Positions 1 through 7,411 of a stretch of 33,601 nucleotides of DNA are shown piece after piece. Each line of letters begins with the position of its first letter. Position 1 is the first letter of the stretch. Below the pieces are notes generated by a model, which was not told the origin of the DNA, ran no database searches, and saw only the letters and a program-made list of their open reading frames with translations. Source of the stretch: Kitasatospora griseola (GTDB lineage Bacteria > Actinomycetota > Actinomycetes > Streptomycetales > Streptomycetaceae); assembly GCF_014648555.1 (NCBI RefSeq), contig NZ_BMRI01000006.1:235853-269453 (forward strand), given 5' to 3'. The position numbers and the translations under genes are program-made.

Positions 1-289
1 ACCACTTGTTGAGTGTGTTCGCGGTCAACGGCGCGACCAGGAGGGCATCGGGAGCGGGCGTCCTGCCGGACTGGGAGGGCAGGCCGTACTGGTGGCGAAC
101 GGGGTGGCCGGTGAGCGTGCGGAGCTCGTCGATCAGGCCCGGGAAGTCCTGGTCCGCCCAGCGGTGTGCGGCGGGGGTGAGGATGGCGCAGACGTCCCAG
201 TCGGCCGCTTGGGCAGCCCGGATGCCGATGCCGATGTCGCGCACGGGCGGGGCGGCGCAGCCGATCAGGTACAGGGTGCGGGCGGTCAT
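1..289 (-). CDS. Flavoprotein, PPC-decarboxylase-like (partial, C-terminus off window)
   Basis: Only the first 96 residues are inside the window. The protein starts with MTARTLYLIGCAAPPV, a first beta strand followed by a phosphate-binding turn. It runs through a stretch reading WDVCAILTPAAHRW and reaches APLTANTLNKW at the window edge. That last motif matches the conserved ANT-x-N/A loop of the flavoprotein family that includes phosphopantothenoylcysteine decarboxylase and lantibiotic decarboxylases (FMN-binding Rossmann-like fold). Stand-alone members of about 180 residues are common in streptomycetes and mostly have no assigned substrate. The ATG at 289 is the only good start. It is divergent from the QueA-like gene, with a 221-bp gap. 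The family assignment is firm. The substrate cannot be told from this fragment. Confidence 0.8.
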   Translation of the reverse strand, partial: MTARTLYLIGCAAPPVRDIGIGIRAAQAADWDVCAILTPAAHRWADQDFPGLIDELRTLTGHPVRHQYGLPSQSGRTPAPDALLVAPLTANTLNKW

Positions 290-442
290 GCGTGCAGTCC
301 ATGCCTGCGTCGTGCGGGCTGCAACCCCGGCGGTGCCGGACGAGTCCTCGCCGGCCCGGGGCAGTTGGCGACGGGTCTCGCGCGGTGGGACGGCTCGTGC
401 GGCCGGCGCGGGGGCGGAACCGTCCGATCGGCCGGTGTGCGG

Positions 443-471
443 AGGACACCCGGAGCGGGCCCCCATAGCGT
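443..471 (+). promoter_or_regulatory. Possible promoter of the QueA-like/glycan operon
   Basis: AGGACA (443-448) and TAGCGT (466-471) are separated by 17 nt. The -10 box fits the streptomycete TAGRRT-like consensus in most positions; the -35 box matches TTGACA in four of six. Transcription would start near 478 and give a leader of about 33 nt before the ATG at 511, which is preceded by GGGAGAG. The rest of 290-510 shows nothing else recognisable; in particular I see no preQ1-type riboswitch. Prediction by eye only. Confidence 0.3.
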
Positions 472-510
472 GGGCGGCGCATGCGCTGCTGCTGACGACG
501 GGAGAGTCTC

Positions 511-1638
511 ATGGAGCCCGCAGGAACCGCTGACGACCCTGATGACTACACGTTCGATCTGCCGGACGATCTGGTGGCCCAGGAGCCGCCCGAGGCGCGC
601 GGCGGCGAGCGGTGCGATGCCCGGCTGGCCGTGCTGAGACGTGGCACGGCCCAGGTGGAGCACCGCAGTTTCCGCGACATCGACGCGTACTTCGGGCCCG
701 AGGACGTGCTCGTGCTGAACAACGCGCGCGTGGTGCCGACGCTGTTGTACGGGGAGGACGGCGAGGGCAGGGTCGTCGCGGTGAGCATCCACTCGCCGCG
801 GCCGGACGGCGGGTGGTACTGCCTGGTGGCGCCGGCCGCGGTCTGCCGGCCGGGCGCCGAGTTCCGGCTGGGGCCCGAACGCCAGGTCGCGGGACGGCTG
901 GTGGCCGAGGTCGAGCCCGGTGTCTGGGAGATCCGGCTCACCCCCGGTGACGGCGAGACGCTGTACCGGCTGGCCGAGCCGATCTATCCCGGGTACCTCA
1001 AACAGGTGCCCGCCGACCCGGAGTACTACCAGAACGTGTACGGCACCCGCCCCGGGGCGGTCCTCTTCCCCTCGGCGGGGCGCCACTTCACGCCGGCGGT
1101 CCTGGATCGGCTGCAGGACATGGGAGTTGCGGTGGCCGAGGTGACGTTGCTGATCGCCGCCCGCTCGCACCACTTCGTCCGCGAGCTGTTCCGCAAGCGG
1201 GTCGCCGAGGGCGGCGCCGGTGACGTCGCCGCGGAGGACCGGGTGGACCGTGCGGCCCGGACCGAGGGCTTCGACTTCCCGCGGGCGGAACGCTACGAGG
1301 TCGCCGCGCCCGTCGCGGAGGCGATCAACGAGCGCCGGGCGAGGGGCGGCCGGGTGGTGGTGTGCGGCACCTCGGCGTTGCGCACCCTGGAGACGGTGAC
1401 CGGCCCGGACGGCGTGGTGTCGGAGGGGAGCGGTTCCACGCAGCTGCGGATCACCCCGGGGCACCGGTTCCGGGCCTGCGACGCGTTCATCACGAACCTG
1501 CACCGGCCCAGGAGTTCGGAGCTGCTGCTCACGTCCGCGTTCACCGGCCGTGAGCCCTTGCTCGACGTCTACCGGCGGGAGCTGGTGCCCGGCGCGTACC
1601 GGTTCCACGAGTTCGGCGACTCGATGCTGATCGTCTGA
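511..1638 (+). CDS. QueA-like S-adenosylmethionine:tRNA ribosyltransferase-isomerase family protein
   Basis: QueA transfers and isomerises the ribosyl group of S-adenosylmethionine onto 7-aminomethyl-7-deazaguanine in tRNA to make epoxyqueuosine. This 375-residue protein keeps the family frame: YTFDLPDDLVAQEP near the N-terminus, LVLNNARVVP at 67-76, FPSAGRHFT at about 186-194, VVVCGTSALRTLE at about 281-293, and near the C-terminus FITNLHRPRSSELLLTSAF and YRFHEFGDSMLI. The usual HVGxGTF stretch after the VTL strand is replaced by LIAARSHHF, and TAGLHFT reads SAGRHFT, so substrate binding may differ. No tgt, queD, queE or queF lies in the window, and the next gene is a QueC-like protein in a glycan cluster. 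The ATG at 511 has GGGAGAG upstream. It is certainly of the family; a role in queuosine formation is doubtful. Confidence 0.85.
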   Translation: MEPAGTADDPDDYTFDLPDDLVAQEPPEARGGERCDARLAVLRRGTAQVEHRSFRDIDAYFGPEDVLVLNNARVVPTLLYGEDGEGRVVAVSIHSPRPDGGWYCLVAPAAVCRPGAEFRLGPERQVAGRLVAEVEPGVWEIRLTPGDGETLYRLAEPIYPGYLKQVPADPEYYQNVYGTRPGAVLFPSAGRHFTPAVLDRLQDMGVAVAEVTLLIAARSHHFVRELFRKRVAEGGAGDVAAEDRVDRAARTEGFDFPRAERYEVAAPVAEAINERRARGGRVVVCGTSALRTLETVTGPDGVVSEGSGSTQLRITPGHRFRACDAFITNLHRPRSSELLLTSAFTGREPLLDVYRRELVPGAYRFHEFGDSMLIV

Positions 1639-1676
1639 CGGGTCTTCGGCTCCTGCTGTCCGGCGCGGTCCCCGAA

Positions 1677-1695
1677 GGCCCCGGAGGTCGGGGCC
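1677..1695 (+). terminator. Hairpin between QueA-like and QueC-like genes
   Basis: GGCCCCG (1677-1683) and CGGGGCC (1689-1695) form a perfect 7-bp stem with a 5-nt loop in the 76-bp gap after the QueA-like stop. There is no U-tract. It could be a weak terminator or attenuator that lowers expression of the three downstream genes relative to the first. Confidence 0.35.
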
Positions 1696-1714
1696 GGGCC
1701 CTCGGTGAACGGAT

Positions 1715-2839
1715 GTGATTCCAGTGCTCGTTGACAACGTCGTTCGCACTCCGGTGGCGGACGGCTGGCGGCTGTCCGCCACCGTCCGGACCGCGTCGTG
1801 GCCCGAGGGGCGGCAGCTGTCCTTCACCGTGCGCGGCGGCGATCGCGACTGGCTGCCGGTGCGCGGCGACGCCTTCTTCGCCGCACTGGTGATGCCGGCC
1901 ATGGCACTGGGCGAGGACCTGACCGTCGCCGCCCCGGTCTCGCCGCGCCTGCTCAGGTCCGCACAGACCGCGATGGAGATCTACCACGCGTGGTGGGGAG
2001 CACGGCTGCGGCCGGTGCGGTTCGCCGTGGCGGAGGAGGCTCCGGCGGAGGCGTCCGCGGACGGCGTCGGGCTGTTCTTCAGCACGGGGGTGGACTGTTT
2101 CTACAGCCTGCTCAAGGACCGCGACCGGCACGGCCGGCCCGGGCACCGGCCGGTCGACGCGCTGGTGCACGCCAACTTCGACCGGCACCGGGGCGCGGAC
2201 TACGACCGACTGCTCTCCCGGGTCCGCCGGGTGGCTGCCGAATCCGGTTGCGCGGCGGTGGTGGTGGAGACCGACGTCCGTGCCGCGACAGCCGAGTTGG
2301 TGCACTGGGAGGAGTTCCACGGGGCCGCGCTGGCCGCCGTCGCGCTGGCCCTGCAGGGGCTGCTCGGCCGGTGCCTGATCGCCGCCAGCGACCAGTACAG
2401 CCGGCTGCCGCCGCTCGGCTCCCACCCGCTGCTGGACCACCTGTGGTCCACCGAGGGCCTGGAGATCGTGCACGACGGCGCCGAGGCCACCCGCACCGAC
2501 AAGGTCGAACGGCACCTCGCCGCCTCGCCCCTGGTGTGGGAGAACCTCGGAGTGTGCTGGCTGAGCCGGCCCGCCCACAACTGCGGGATCTGCGAGAAGT
2601 GCCTGCGGACCATGGCCGCCTTCGACATGGCGGGTTCGCTCCGGCACTGCCGCACCCTGCCGACGGTGCTCGACCTCGACCGGCTCCGTACGGCCCCGCT
2701 GCGTTCGGAGGGTGCGATGGAGTCGATGCGCTCGCTCGCCGAGGACGCCACCGCCCGTGGACGGCGCGACATCGCCGAAGCCGCGGACCACGCCCACCGC
2801 AGCGCCGCGCAGCGGTTGTACCGGGGCGCCGTCCGGTGA
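1715..2839 (+). CDS. QueC-like PP-loop ATPase family protein of a polysaccharide cluster
   Basis: 374 residues, GTG start. Residues 1-110 are a beta-rich leader without recognised motif. A PP-loop-like site follows at about 122-128 (FSTGVDC, in the context LFFSTGVDCFYSLL); the usual form is SGGxDS, so a Gly is replaced by Thr and the final Ser by Cys. A metal-knuckle motif lies at about 290-296 (CGICEKC, followed by LRTM), with one more Cys at 281. Nucleotide-dependent QueC (7-cyano-7-deazaguanine synthase) and related N-type ATP pyrophosphatases share this order: PP-loop first, Cys cluster near the C-terminus. Proteins of this type are, as I recall, found beside glycosyltransferases and pyruvyl transferases. 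Its GTGA overlap with the next gene shows translational coupling to the pyruvyl transferase. The substrate is unknown; amidation or activation of a carboxylate is an inference. Confidence 0.72.
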   Translation: MIPVLVDNVVRTPVADGWRLSATVRTASWPEGRQLSFTVRGGDRDWLPVRGDAFFAALVMPAMALGEDLTVAAPVSPRLLRSAQTAMEIYHAWWGARLRPVRFAVAEEAPAEASADGVGLFFSTGVDCFYSLLKDRDRHGRPGHRPVDALVHANFDRHRGADYDRLLSRVRRVAAESGCAAVVVETDVRAATAELVHWEEFHGAALAAVALALQGLLGRCLIAASDQYSRLPPLGSHPLLDHLWSTEGLEIVHDGAEATRTDKVERHLAASPLVWENLGVCWLSRPAHNCGICEKCLRTMAAFDMAGSLRHCRTLPTVLDLDRLRTAPLRSEGAMESMRSLAEDATARGRRDIAEAADHAHRSAAQRLYRGAVR

Positions 2840-3894
2840 CCGGTCGGCGGGACGTCGATCCGGCGGCCGCGATCCGGGCGAAGGCCGGGGCCGAGTCGAC
2901 CGCGGTGCTCCGCGGACTCCTCCCGCCGGGCACCCGGTGCGCGCTGGTGGACTTCCCCCACCACGCCAACGTCGGCGACTCCGCGATCTGGCTGGGCGAG
3001 CGGGCCCTGCTGCGGGAACTGGACGTCGACCTCGCCTACGTCTGCGACCGGCACACCTTCGCGGAGGCCGACCTCGCCCGGCGCCTGCCGACCGGCGCCA
3101 TCCTGCTGCACGGCGGCGGCAACCTCGGCGATCTGTGGCCCCACCACCAGCAGTTGCGGGAACGGGTCGTCCGCGCGTTTCCACGGCACCGGATCGTCCA
3201 ACTCCCGCAATCCGTGCACTTCGACGACCCGCGGAACCTCGCCCGCGCCCGGGCGGTCTTCGACGCGCACCCCGATCTGACGCTGCTGCTGCGCGACGCC
3301 CACAGCCTGCGGCGGGCCCGCGACGCGTTCGCGGCCCGCAGCGTCCTCGTCCCCGACTCCGTCTTCGCACTCCAGGACCTGCCGGCCGCCGGAACGCCCC
3401 ACCGCCGCCTGTTGTGGCTCGCGCGGACCGACCACGAGGCCGCCCCGCACGCCGAGCCGGCTCCGGACCGCACGGTGCACCGCACCGACTGGAACGCCGG
3501 TGAAGGCGGCGGTCCCGACTGGGCGGAGCAGCTGCGAAGCGTCCGCACGGCGATCCGGGCGGCGGCCGACGCCCTCCGCCGGAGCACCTCCGACCGGTCG
3601 GCCGAGGCCCTGGCCGACGCCTTCGACGCCCATGCCCGGCTGCAGCTGCGCCGCGGCTGCCGGCTGCTCGGCAGCGCCGGGGCGGTCGTGACCGACCGGC
3701 TCCACGCGCACCTGCTCTGTCTGCTCCTGGGCATCCCCCACACCGTGCTCGACGACCGGAACGGGAAGATCAGCAGCTACCGGAACACCTGGCGCCACCG
3801 GCACGGATGGCCGCGGACCCACCTGGCCCCGACACCGCACCGGGCGCTGCGGCACGCCGCGGCCCAGGCGGACCGGCTGCGGCAGGAGACGTGA
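2836..3894 (+). CDS. Polysaccharide pyruvyl transferase family protein
   Basis: 352 residues. The GTG at 2836 overlaps the upstream TGA (GTGA). Although the reading frame is open from 1798, homology starts only here. Family enzymes move a pyruvyl ketal from phosphoenolpyruvate onto a sugar of an exopolysaccharide or wall glycan. Signature segments seen: ANVGDSAIW at about 44-52, LLHGGGNLGDLW at about 90-101, LPQSVHF at about 121, and a C-terminal GT-B-like part with TDRLHAHLLCLLLGIP followed by DDRNGKISSYRNTW. These match the ExoV/EpsI-like group closely, and the length is normal. It sits between a QueC-like gene and a glycosyltransferase, so it probably decorates a short surface glycan or a glycosylated small molecule. 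The alternative is one of the family members that are not true pyruvyl transferases. Confidence 0.88.
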   Translation: MTGRRDVDPAAAIRAKAGAESTAVLRGLLPPGTRCALVDFPHHANVGDSAIWLGERALLRELDVDLAYVCDRHTFAEADLARRLPTGAILLHGGGNLGDLWPHHQQLRERVVRAFPRHRIVQLPQSVHFDDPRNLARARAVFDAHPDLTLLLRDAHSLRRARDAFAARSVLVPDSVFALQDLPAAGTPHRRLLWLARTDHEAAPHAEPAPDRTVHRTDWNAGEGGGPDWAEQLRSVRTAIRAAADALRRSTSDRSAEALADAFDAHARLQLRRGCRLLGSAGAVVTDRLHAHLLCLLLGIPHTVLDDRNGKISSYRNTWRHRHGWPRTHLAPTPHRALRHAAAQADRLRQET

Positions 3895-3896
3895 CC

Positions 3897-4796
3897 ATGG
3901 GCCGAGAGCCGCTCCCGTCCGCCCTCCCCGCACCCGAACTGCTCAGCGTGATCATCCCGGCCCGCGACGCCGCCGCCCTCCTTCCCGGGCAACTGGCCGC
4001 ACTCAGCCGGCAGGACCACACCGGTTCGTGGGAGGTCATCGTCGCCGACAACGGATCCACCGACGACACGGCGGCCACCGCCCTGCGATGGGCCGACCGG
4101 CTGCCGGGCCTGCGGGTCGTCGCGGCCTCGGCGCGCCCCGGCATCAACCACGCCAGGAACATCGGCGCCGTCACCGCCCGCGGCGACGTGCTGGTCTTCT
4201 GCGACGCCGACGACACCGCGACACCGGGCTGGCTCCGTGCCATGGCCCGGGCGGCCGGCACCGCGCACCTGGTCGGCGGCTACCCGGCCCCGTACACCAC
4301 GGCCAACCACCACGCCCGCTCCTGGCGGACGCCGCAGCCCCGCGACCGGCTCCCCGTCGCCCTGGACTACCTGCCCTTCGCGATGGGCTGCAGCCTCGGC
4401 GTCCGTGCGGACGTCTACCACGCCCTGGGCGGGTTCGACGAGGGCTACGCGGGTGGCGGCGACGAGGTCGAATTCTGCTGGCGCGCCCTCCTCGCCGACT
4501 ACACCCTCGCCTACGCGCCCGACGCGGTGATGCGGTACCGGCTGCGCGAACGCCTCGGACCGCTGGTCAGACAGGCCTACGGCTACGGCGTCGGCGACGC
4601 CCGGCTGATGCGTGACTTCCGCGTCCACGGCCTTCCGGCCGTCACTCCCGCGGAAGCCGCGCGCACCTGGCTGCGGCTGCTGCGCCGGCTGCCCGAACTC
4701 GCCGACAGCGAACAGGCCGGCCGGTGGTGCTTCGACACCGCGTTCCGCGTCGGACGGCTCAACGGCAGCGTCCGCTACCGGGTGCCCTGCCTGTGA
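3897..4796 (+). CDS. Glycosyltransferase family 2 (GT-A)
   Basis: 299 residues from the ATG at 3897. An in-frame GTG at 3891 overlaps the previous stop as GTGA and could be used instead, adding two residues. GT-A motifs: LSVIIPARDAA (15-25), the nucleotide-binding DNGSTDD (51-57), GINHARNIG (82-90), the metal-binding CDADD (102-106), and the acceptor-side GGFDEGYAGGGDEVEFCWRA, typical of inverting family 2 enzymes. There is no transmembrane segment, so it is probably cytosolic or peripheral at the inner face of the membrane. It ends the operon and is followed by a strong hairpin. The sugar donor and acceptor cannot be predicted. Confidence 0.9.
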   Translation: MGREPLPSALPAPELLSVIIPARDAAALLPGQLAALSRQDHTGSWEVIVADNGSTDDTAATALRWADRLPGLRVVAASARPGINHARNIGAVTARGDVLVFCDADDTATPGWLRAMARAAGTAHLVGGYPAPYTTANHHARSWRTPQPRDRLPVALDYLPFAMGCSLGVRADVYHALGGFDEGYAGGGDEVEFCWRALLADYTLAYAPDAVMRYRLRERLGPLVRQAYGYGVGDARLMRDFRVHGLPAVTPAEAARTWLRLLRRLPELADSEQAGRWCFDTAFRVGRLNGSVRYRVPCL

Positions 4797-4811
4797 CACC
4801 GGCCGCCGGAT

Positions 4812-4842
4812 GCCGCCTCGCCCGCTCCCGGGGCGAGGCGGC
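4812..4842. terminator. Bidirectional terminator hairpin between glycosyltransferase and snpA
   Basis: GCCGCCTCGCCC (4812-4823) pairs perfectly with GGGCGAGGCGGC (4831-4842) around a 7-nt loop. The 12-bp GC-only stem lies in the 124-bp gap between two convergent genes, 15 nt after the glycosyltransferase stop. No U-tract, as usual for actinomycetes. Confidence 0.75.
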
Positions 4843-4920
4843 CGACGCCGGCGGGGGTCCTGCGGCGGGTCGGACGCCGACCCGGCTCGGGGCGGGGCCG
4901 GCGTCCTGGACGGGCGGGGG

Positions 4921-5550
4921 TCAGCCGGCGACGGCCAGGCCGTACAGCCAGAGGCTGTTGACCCGGCTCCGCTCGGTGGTGTTCGGGTTCGGGTTGGTGC
5001 AGGAGGTGCCGGGGCCGCCGCCGGACATCAGCTCGCTGCACGGGCCGGAGTAGTGGTCGGGCAGGCCGAGCACGTGGCCGGTCTCGTGGGCGACGACGCG
5101 CAGCGAGCTGTACTGCCGGTTCTGCGCGTAGTCGAGGAAGATGTAGCCGCCGCCGTGGCCGTCGGTGGAGGCGTAGGAGCCGCGGGAGTCGTTGCCCTCG
5201 TAGTAGCGGAAGTCGGCGTTGGTGCCGGAGCGGAGCTGGACGTTGGCGACCGAGGAGTTCCAGATCTGCGCGCTCTGGGATATGACGGTGCGGAAGGTCG
5301 GGGCCTGGCTGGCGTCGTAGGTGACGGTGACGGCCAGCAGGTAGGGGTTGGCCGCCTGCTTGGCACGGGCCGACTTCATCACGGCCTCGTAGAACGCCTT
5401 GTTGTTGGCGTCCTCGGAGGACTTGGCGGCGATGCCCGCGGCCGGGGTGTAGCCCTGGGCTGTGGTGGCTGCGGCGGCGGGCACGGCGGCGGTGCCGGCC
5501 GCGAGGACCAGCCCGAGGGCGGCGGCGAGCACGGTCATGGAGCGGTTCAT
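4921..5550 (-). CDS. snpA: Snapalysin (M7 small neutral zinc metalloprotease), secreted
   Basis: 209 residues. Residues 1 to about 28 form a signal peptide ([19 protein letters not shown], then an Ala-rich cleavage region). A short propeptide and a catalytic domain of about 130 residues follow. The active site [12 protein letters not shown] at 155-166 gives zinc ligands His155, His159 and Asp165 and catalytic Glu156. The following [13 protein letters not shown] with Cys171 and Cys184 is the snapalysin signature and probable disulfide. The enzyme hydrolyses proteins outside the cell, preferring aromatic residues in the family. The ATG at 5550 has GGAG upstream; the frame is open beyond it but nothing homologous precedes it. 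It is divergent from a LysR regulator, the classic snpA-snpR arrangement of Streptomyces, in which the regulator activates the protease gene. Confidence 0.93.
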   Translation of the reverse strand: MNRSMTVLAAALGLVLAAGTAAVPAAAATTAQGYTPAAGIAAKSSEDANNKAFYEAVMKSARAKQAANPYLLAVTVTYDASQAPTFRTVISQSAQIWNSSVANVQLRSGTNADFRYYEGNDSRGSYASTDGHGGGYIFLDYAQNRQYSSLRVVAHETGHVLGLPDHYSGPCSELMSGGGPGTSCTNPNPNTTERSRVNSLWLYGLAVAG

Positions 5551-5732
5551 GTGGGGACTCCATTTCGCGGGTCCCGGGGGCATGGGGAGGCCGTCCGGGA
5601 CGCGGTGGCAAGGTGTTGCACCGAGCTTGGGGCAGGGCGGGCGGGGCGCGGAGATGGCAACCGGCGATAGCTCGGGGCAATACCCGTGCAGAACCCTTGA
5701 TTTGACGGATCGCCGATCTACTCTTGACATGC

Positions 5733-5763
5733 TCTTGGCAAGCAATGGACGCCTGGCTATGCT
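5733..5763 (+). promoter_or_regulatory. snpR promoter with overlapping LysR-type operator
   Basis: TTGGCA (5735-5740), a 17-nt spacer and TATGCT (5758-5763) make a good sigma-70-type promoter. The start point would fall at about 5769-5771, at the ATG itself, which suggests a leaderless snpR mRNA. The T-N11-A box TCTTGGCAAGCAA (5733-5745), with the inner inverted repeat CTTG-G-CAAG, overlaps the -35 box and fits the LysR consensus. A further CTTG lies at 5723-5726. The site is placed for autorepression of snpR and activation of snpA. I could not assign the snpA core promoter elsewhere in 5551-5769. Confidence 0.5.
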
Positions 5764-5769
5764 CCCGTG

Positions 5770-6753
5770 ATGGAGCTCGACGTCCGACACCTGCGGGTGC
5801 TGTGCGCGATCGCGGACACCGGCAGCGTCCGGAAGGCCGCCCGACGGCTCGGCATGGCCCAGCCGTCGCTCACCACCCAGCTGCACCGCATCGAACGGGC
5901 CCTCGGCGGACGGCTGTTCACCCGCGAACAGACCGGCAGCCGCCCCACCGCCCTCGGCCACTCGGTGCTCTCCCGGGCCCGACCGCTGATCACCGAGATG
6001 GACGCCCTCGTCGCCGCCGCCCGCGCCGAGGCCGCCGGACCCGGCCGCCGCCGACTGCGGATCGGCAGCGTCGGCAGCCGCGCCGTCCCCGCCTGGCTGC
6101 GCCGCATCCACGACCGGCTCCCGGAGACCGACACCACCATCCACATCGACATCTCGGCGATCGCCCTGATCCACCTGGTCGCCGCCGAACAGCTCGACAT
6201 CGCTTTCGTCCACGAGAGCGAGGGCTTTCCGCTGCACGTGCCGGCCGGCACCGAGCAGCGGGTGCTGGTCGCCCGCGAACCCCAGTTCGTCGCCCTCGCC
6301 GAGACCCACCCCGCCGCCGGCCGACCGGTCGTCGACCTCGCCGACCTCGCCGACGACACCTGGATGGTCGACCCGACCGCCGACCACGAGTACGCCGCAC
6401 TGCGCCGGATCTTCGCCGACGCCGGACTCGACCCGCGGGTCGTCCAGGTCCGCGACAACGCCACCGCCGCCGAACTCGTCGCCTCCGGCGAAGCCGTCCG
6501 CCCCTGCCAGCCCACCTCACCACCCGGCCCCGGCACCGTCCTGCGCCCCGTCCACGGCGACCCGCTGGCCGTCCGGCTGCTCCTCACCTGGCGCCCCGAC
6601 ACCGTCGGCGGCCCGGCACTCGACGGACTCTGGGTCGACCTCTGCCACGCCTACCTCGACCTCGCCAGCGTCAACCCCGCCTACCGGGCCTGGCTGCGCC
6701 ACCACAACCGCTCCCTCCACACCCTCCTCGCCCCGACGGGGTCACCGGGCTGA
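5770..6753 (+). CDS. snpR: LysR-family transcriptional regulator of the snpA protease gene
   Basis: 327 residues. The N-terminal winged helix-turn-helix (about 1-60) contains [20 protein letters not shown] and [20 protein letters not shown], followed by [14 protein letters not shown]. The effector-binding domain (about 95-300) starts at LRIGSVGS. The ATG at 5770 follows an in-frame GTG at 5767. I prefer the ATG because the -10 box places the transcript start there and nothing resembling a ribosome binding site precedes either codon. Divergent transcription from a snapalysin gene identifies it as the SnpR/MprR-type activator. No unusual features. The C-terminal tail after about residue 300 is variable. 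Confidence 0.9.
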   Translation: MELDVRHLRVLCAIADTGSVRKAARRLGMAQPSLTTQLHRIERALGGRLFTREQTGSRPTALGHSVLSRARPLITEMDALVAAARAEAAGPGRRRLRIGSVGSRAVPAWLRRIHDRLPETDTTIHIDISAIALIHLVAAEQLDIAFVHESEGFPLHVPAGTEQRVLVAREPQFVALAETHPAAGRPVVDLADLADDTWMVDPTADHEYAALRRIFADAGLDPRVVQVRDNATAAELVASGEAVRPCQPTSPPGPGTVLRPVHGDPLAVRLLLTWRPDTVGGPALDGLWVDLCHAYLDLASVNPAYRAWLRHHNRSLHTLLAPTGSPG

Positions 6754-6763
6754 TCGCCGGCAG

Positions 6764-6792
6764 GGCGCCGGGGGTTCCGCCCGCCCCGCGCC
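6764..6792 (+). terminator. Hairpin just after snpR
   Basis: GGCG (6764-6767) plus CGGGG (6769-6773) pair with CCCCG (6784-6788) plus CGCC (6789-6792). This gives a 9-bp stem with one bulged C and a 10-nt loop, starting 11 nt after the snpR stop. A plausible terminator separating snpR from the conflict operon. Confidence 0.45.
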
Positions 6793-6943
6793 GCCGGTGT
6801 TCGGGGAGTTCGAAGTCGAACCGGCGGCCCCGAGCAACAGCGCCTGCAGTGCGCCCTGTTGGGCGCGCTCGCCGCCCTGCACCACCCGGCCGGTAGTCAT
6901 GAGCACGGTGAAGTCACCGGTCTGCAAAGGCTTTTGGGTTTTG

Positions 6944-6973
6944 CCGACACGTCGGTCCGGCCGCCGCCATACT
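6944..6973 (+). promoter_or_regulatory. Possible leaderless promoter and palindromic operator of the conflict operon
   Basis: CCGACA (6944-6949) and CATACT (6968-6973) are 18 nt apart. Transcription would start at about 6980, at the GTG of the first gene, which has no Shine-Dalgarno sequence. The -35 half lies in a perfect palindrome, CCGAC-AC-GTCGG (6944-6955), which could bind a repressor. The stretch 6793-6943 holds no convincing gene. Confidence 0.35.
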
Positions 6974-6980
6974 CGTCCGC

Positions 6981-7406
6981 GTGACGGAGTACATCGAGCT
7001 CGGCCTCTCTGACGACACGTCGATCATGCTGCGGGTCTTCCCGATCGGCCGGGTCGCGGCCCGGCCGGCCGACGGCGCGCAGGGGGCGGCGGAAGCGGAC
7101 TGGGGCAGGCCGCCGGACCTGGTCGGGGCCGTGCCGGTCTCCAGCGGGGCGGGGGCCCGGACGGCGGAACTCGCGCGGGACGCGCTGCGCCTGGCCCTTC
7201 GGCCGCTGGTGCCGCTGCTGCAGGAGGTCCACGACACCGTGGCGGCCGTCCCGGCGCGCCCGGACGAGGTGTCCGTCGAGTTCGGGGTGCAGTTCGGCGC
7301 CGACCTCAAGCTCGGCATCGTCGGCGGCAAGGCCGAGTCGACCCTGACCGTCTCGGCGACCTGGAAGCTGCCCCCCGCGCTGCCCGCGCAGCCGGACGGC
7401 GACTGA
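6981..7406 (+). CDS. Trypco1-type (CU044_2847 family) small protein of a trypsin-VMAP system
   Basis: 141 residues, GTG start. It begins with MTEYIELGLSDD, followed by a variable low-complexity middle. A helix follows (ELARDALRLALRPLVPLLQE), then VSVEFGVQFGADLKLGIV and TLTVSATWKLP at the end. This strand-helix-strand pattern, with a conserved EFGVQFGAD-like stretch, is what I recall for trypsin-co-occurring domain 1 (Trypco1, CU044_2847 family), short proteins encoded beside trypsin-like proteases in bacterial conflict systems. The gap to the protease gene is 5 nt, so it is certainly cotranscribed. Its function is unknown; a regulator or substrate of the protease is an inference. No signal peptide or membrane segment. 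Confidence 0.75.
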   Translation: MTEYIELGLSDDTSIMLRVFPIGRVAARPADGAQGAAEADWGRPPDLVGAVPVSSGAGARTAELARDALRLALRPLVPLLQEVHDTVAAVPARPDEVSVEFGVQFGADLKLGIVGGKAESTLTVSATWKLPPALPAQPDGD

Positions 7407-7411
7407 GCGTC

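Noticed and set aside
290..510. preQ1-type riboswitch ahead of the QueA-like gene
   Set aside because: No A-rich tail or pseudoknot-like pairing seen; the region is GC-rich with only a candidate promoter.
286..1902. Minus-strand frame of 538 codons over the QueA-like gene
   Set aside because: Arg/Pro-rich shadow; the plus strand carries conserved QueA-family motifs across the whole length.
6742..6927. 61-codon minus-strand frame between snpR and the conflict operon
   Set aside because: Overlaps the 3' end of snpR and the terminator hairpin, with no recognisable product.
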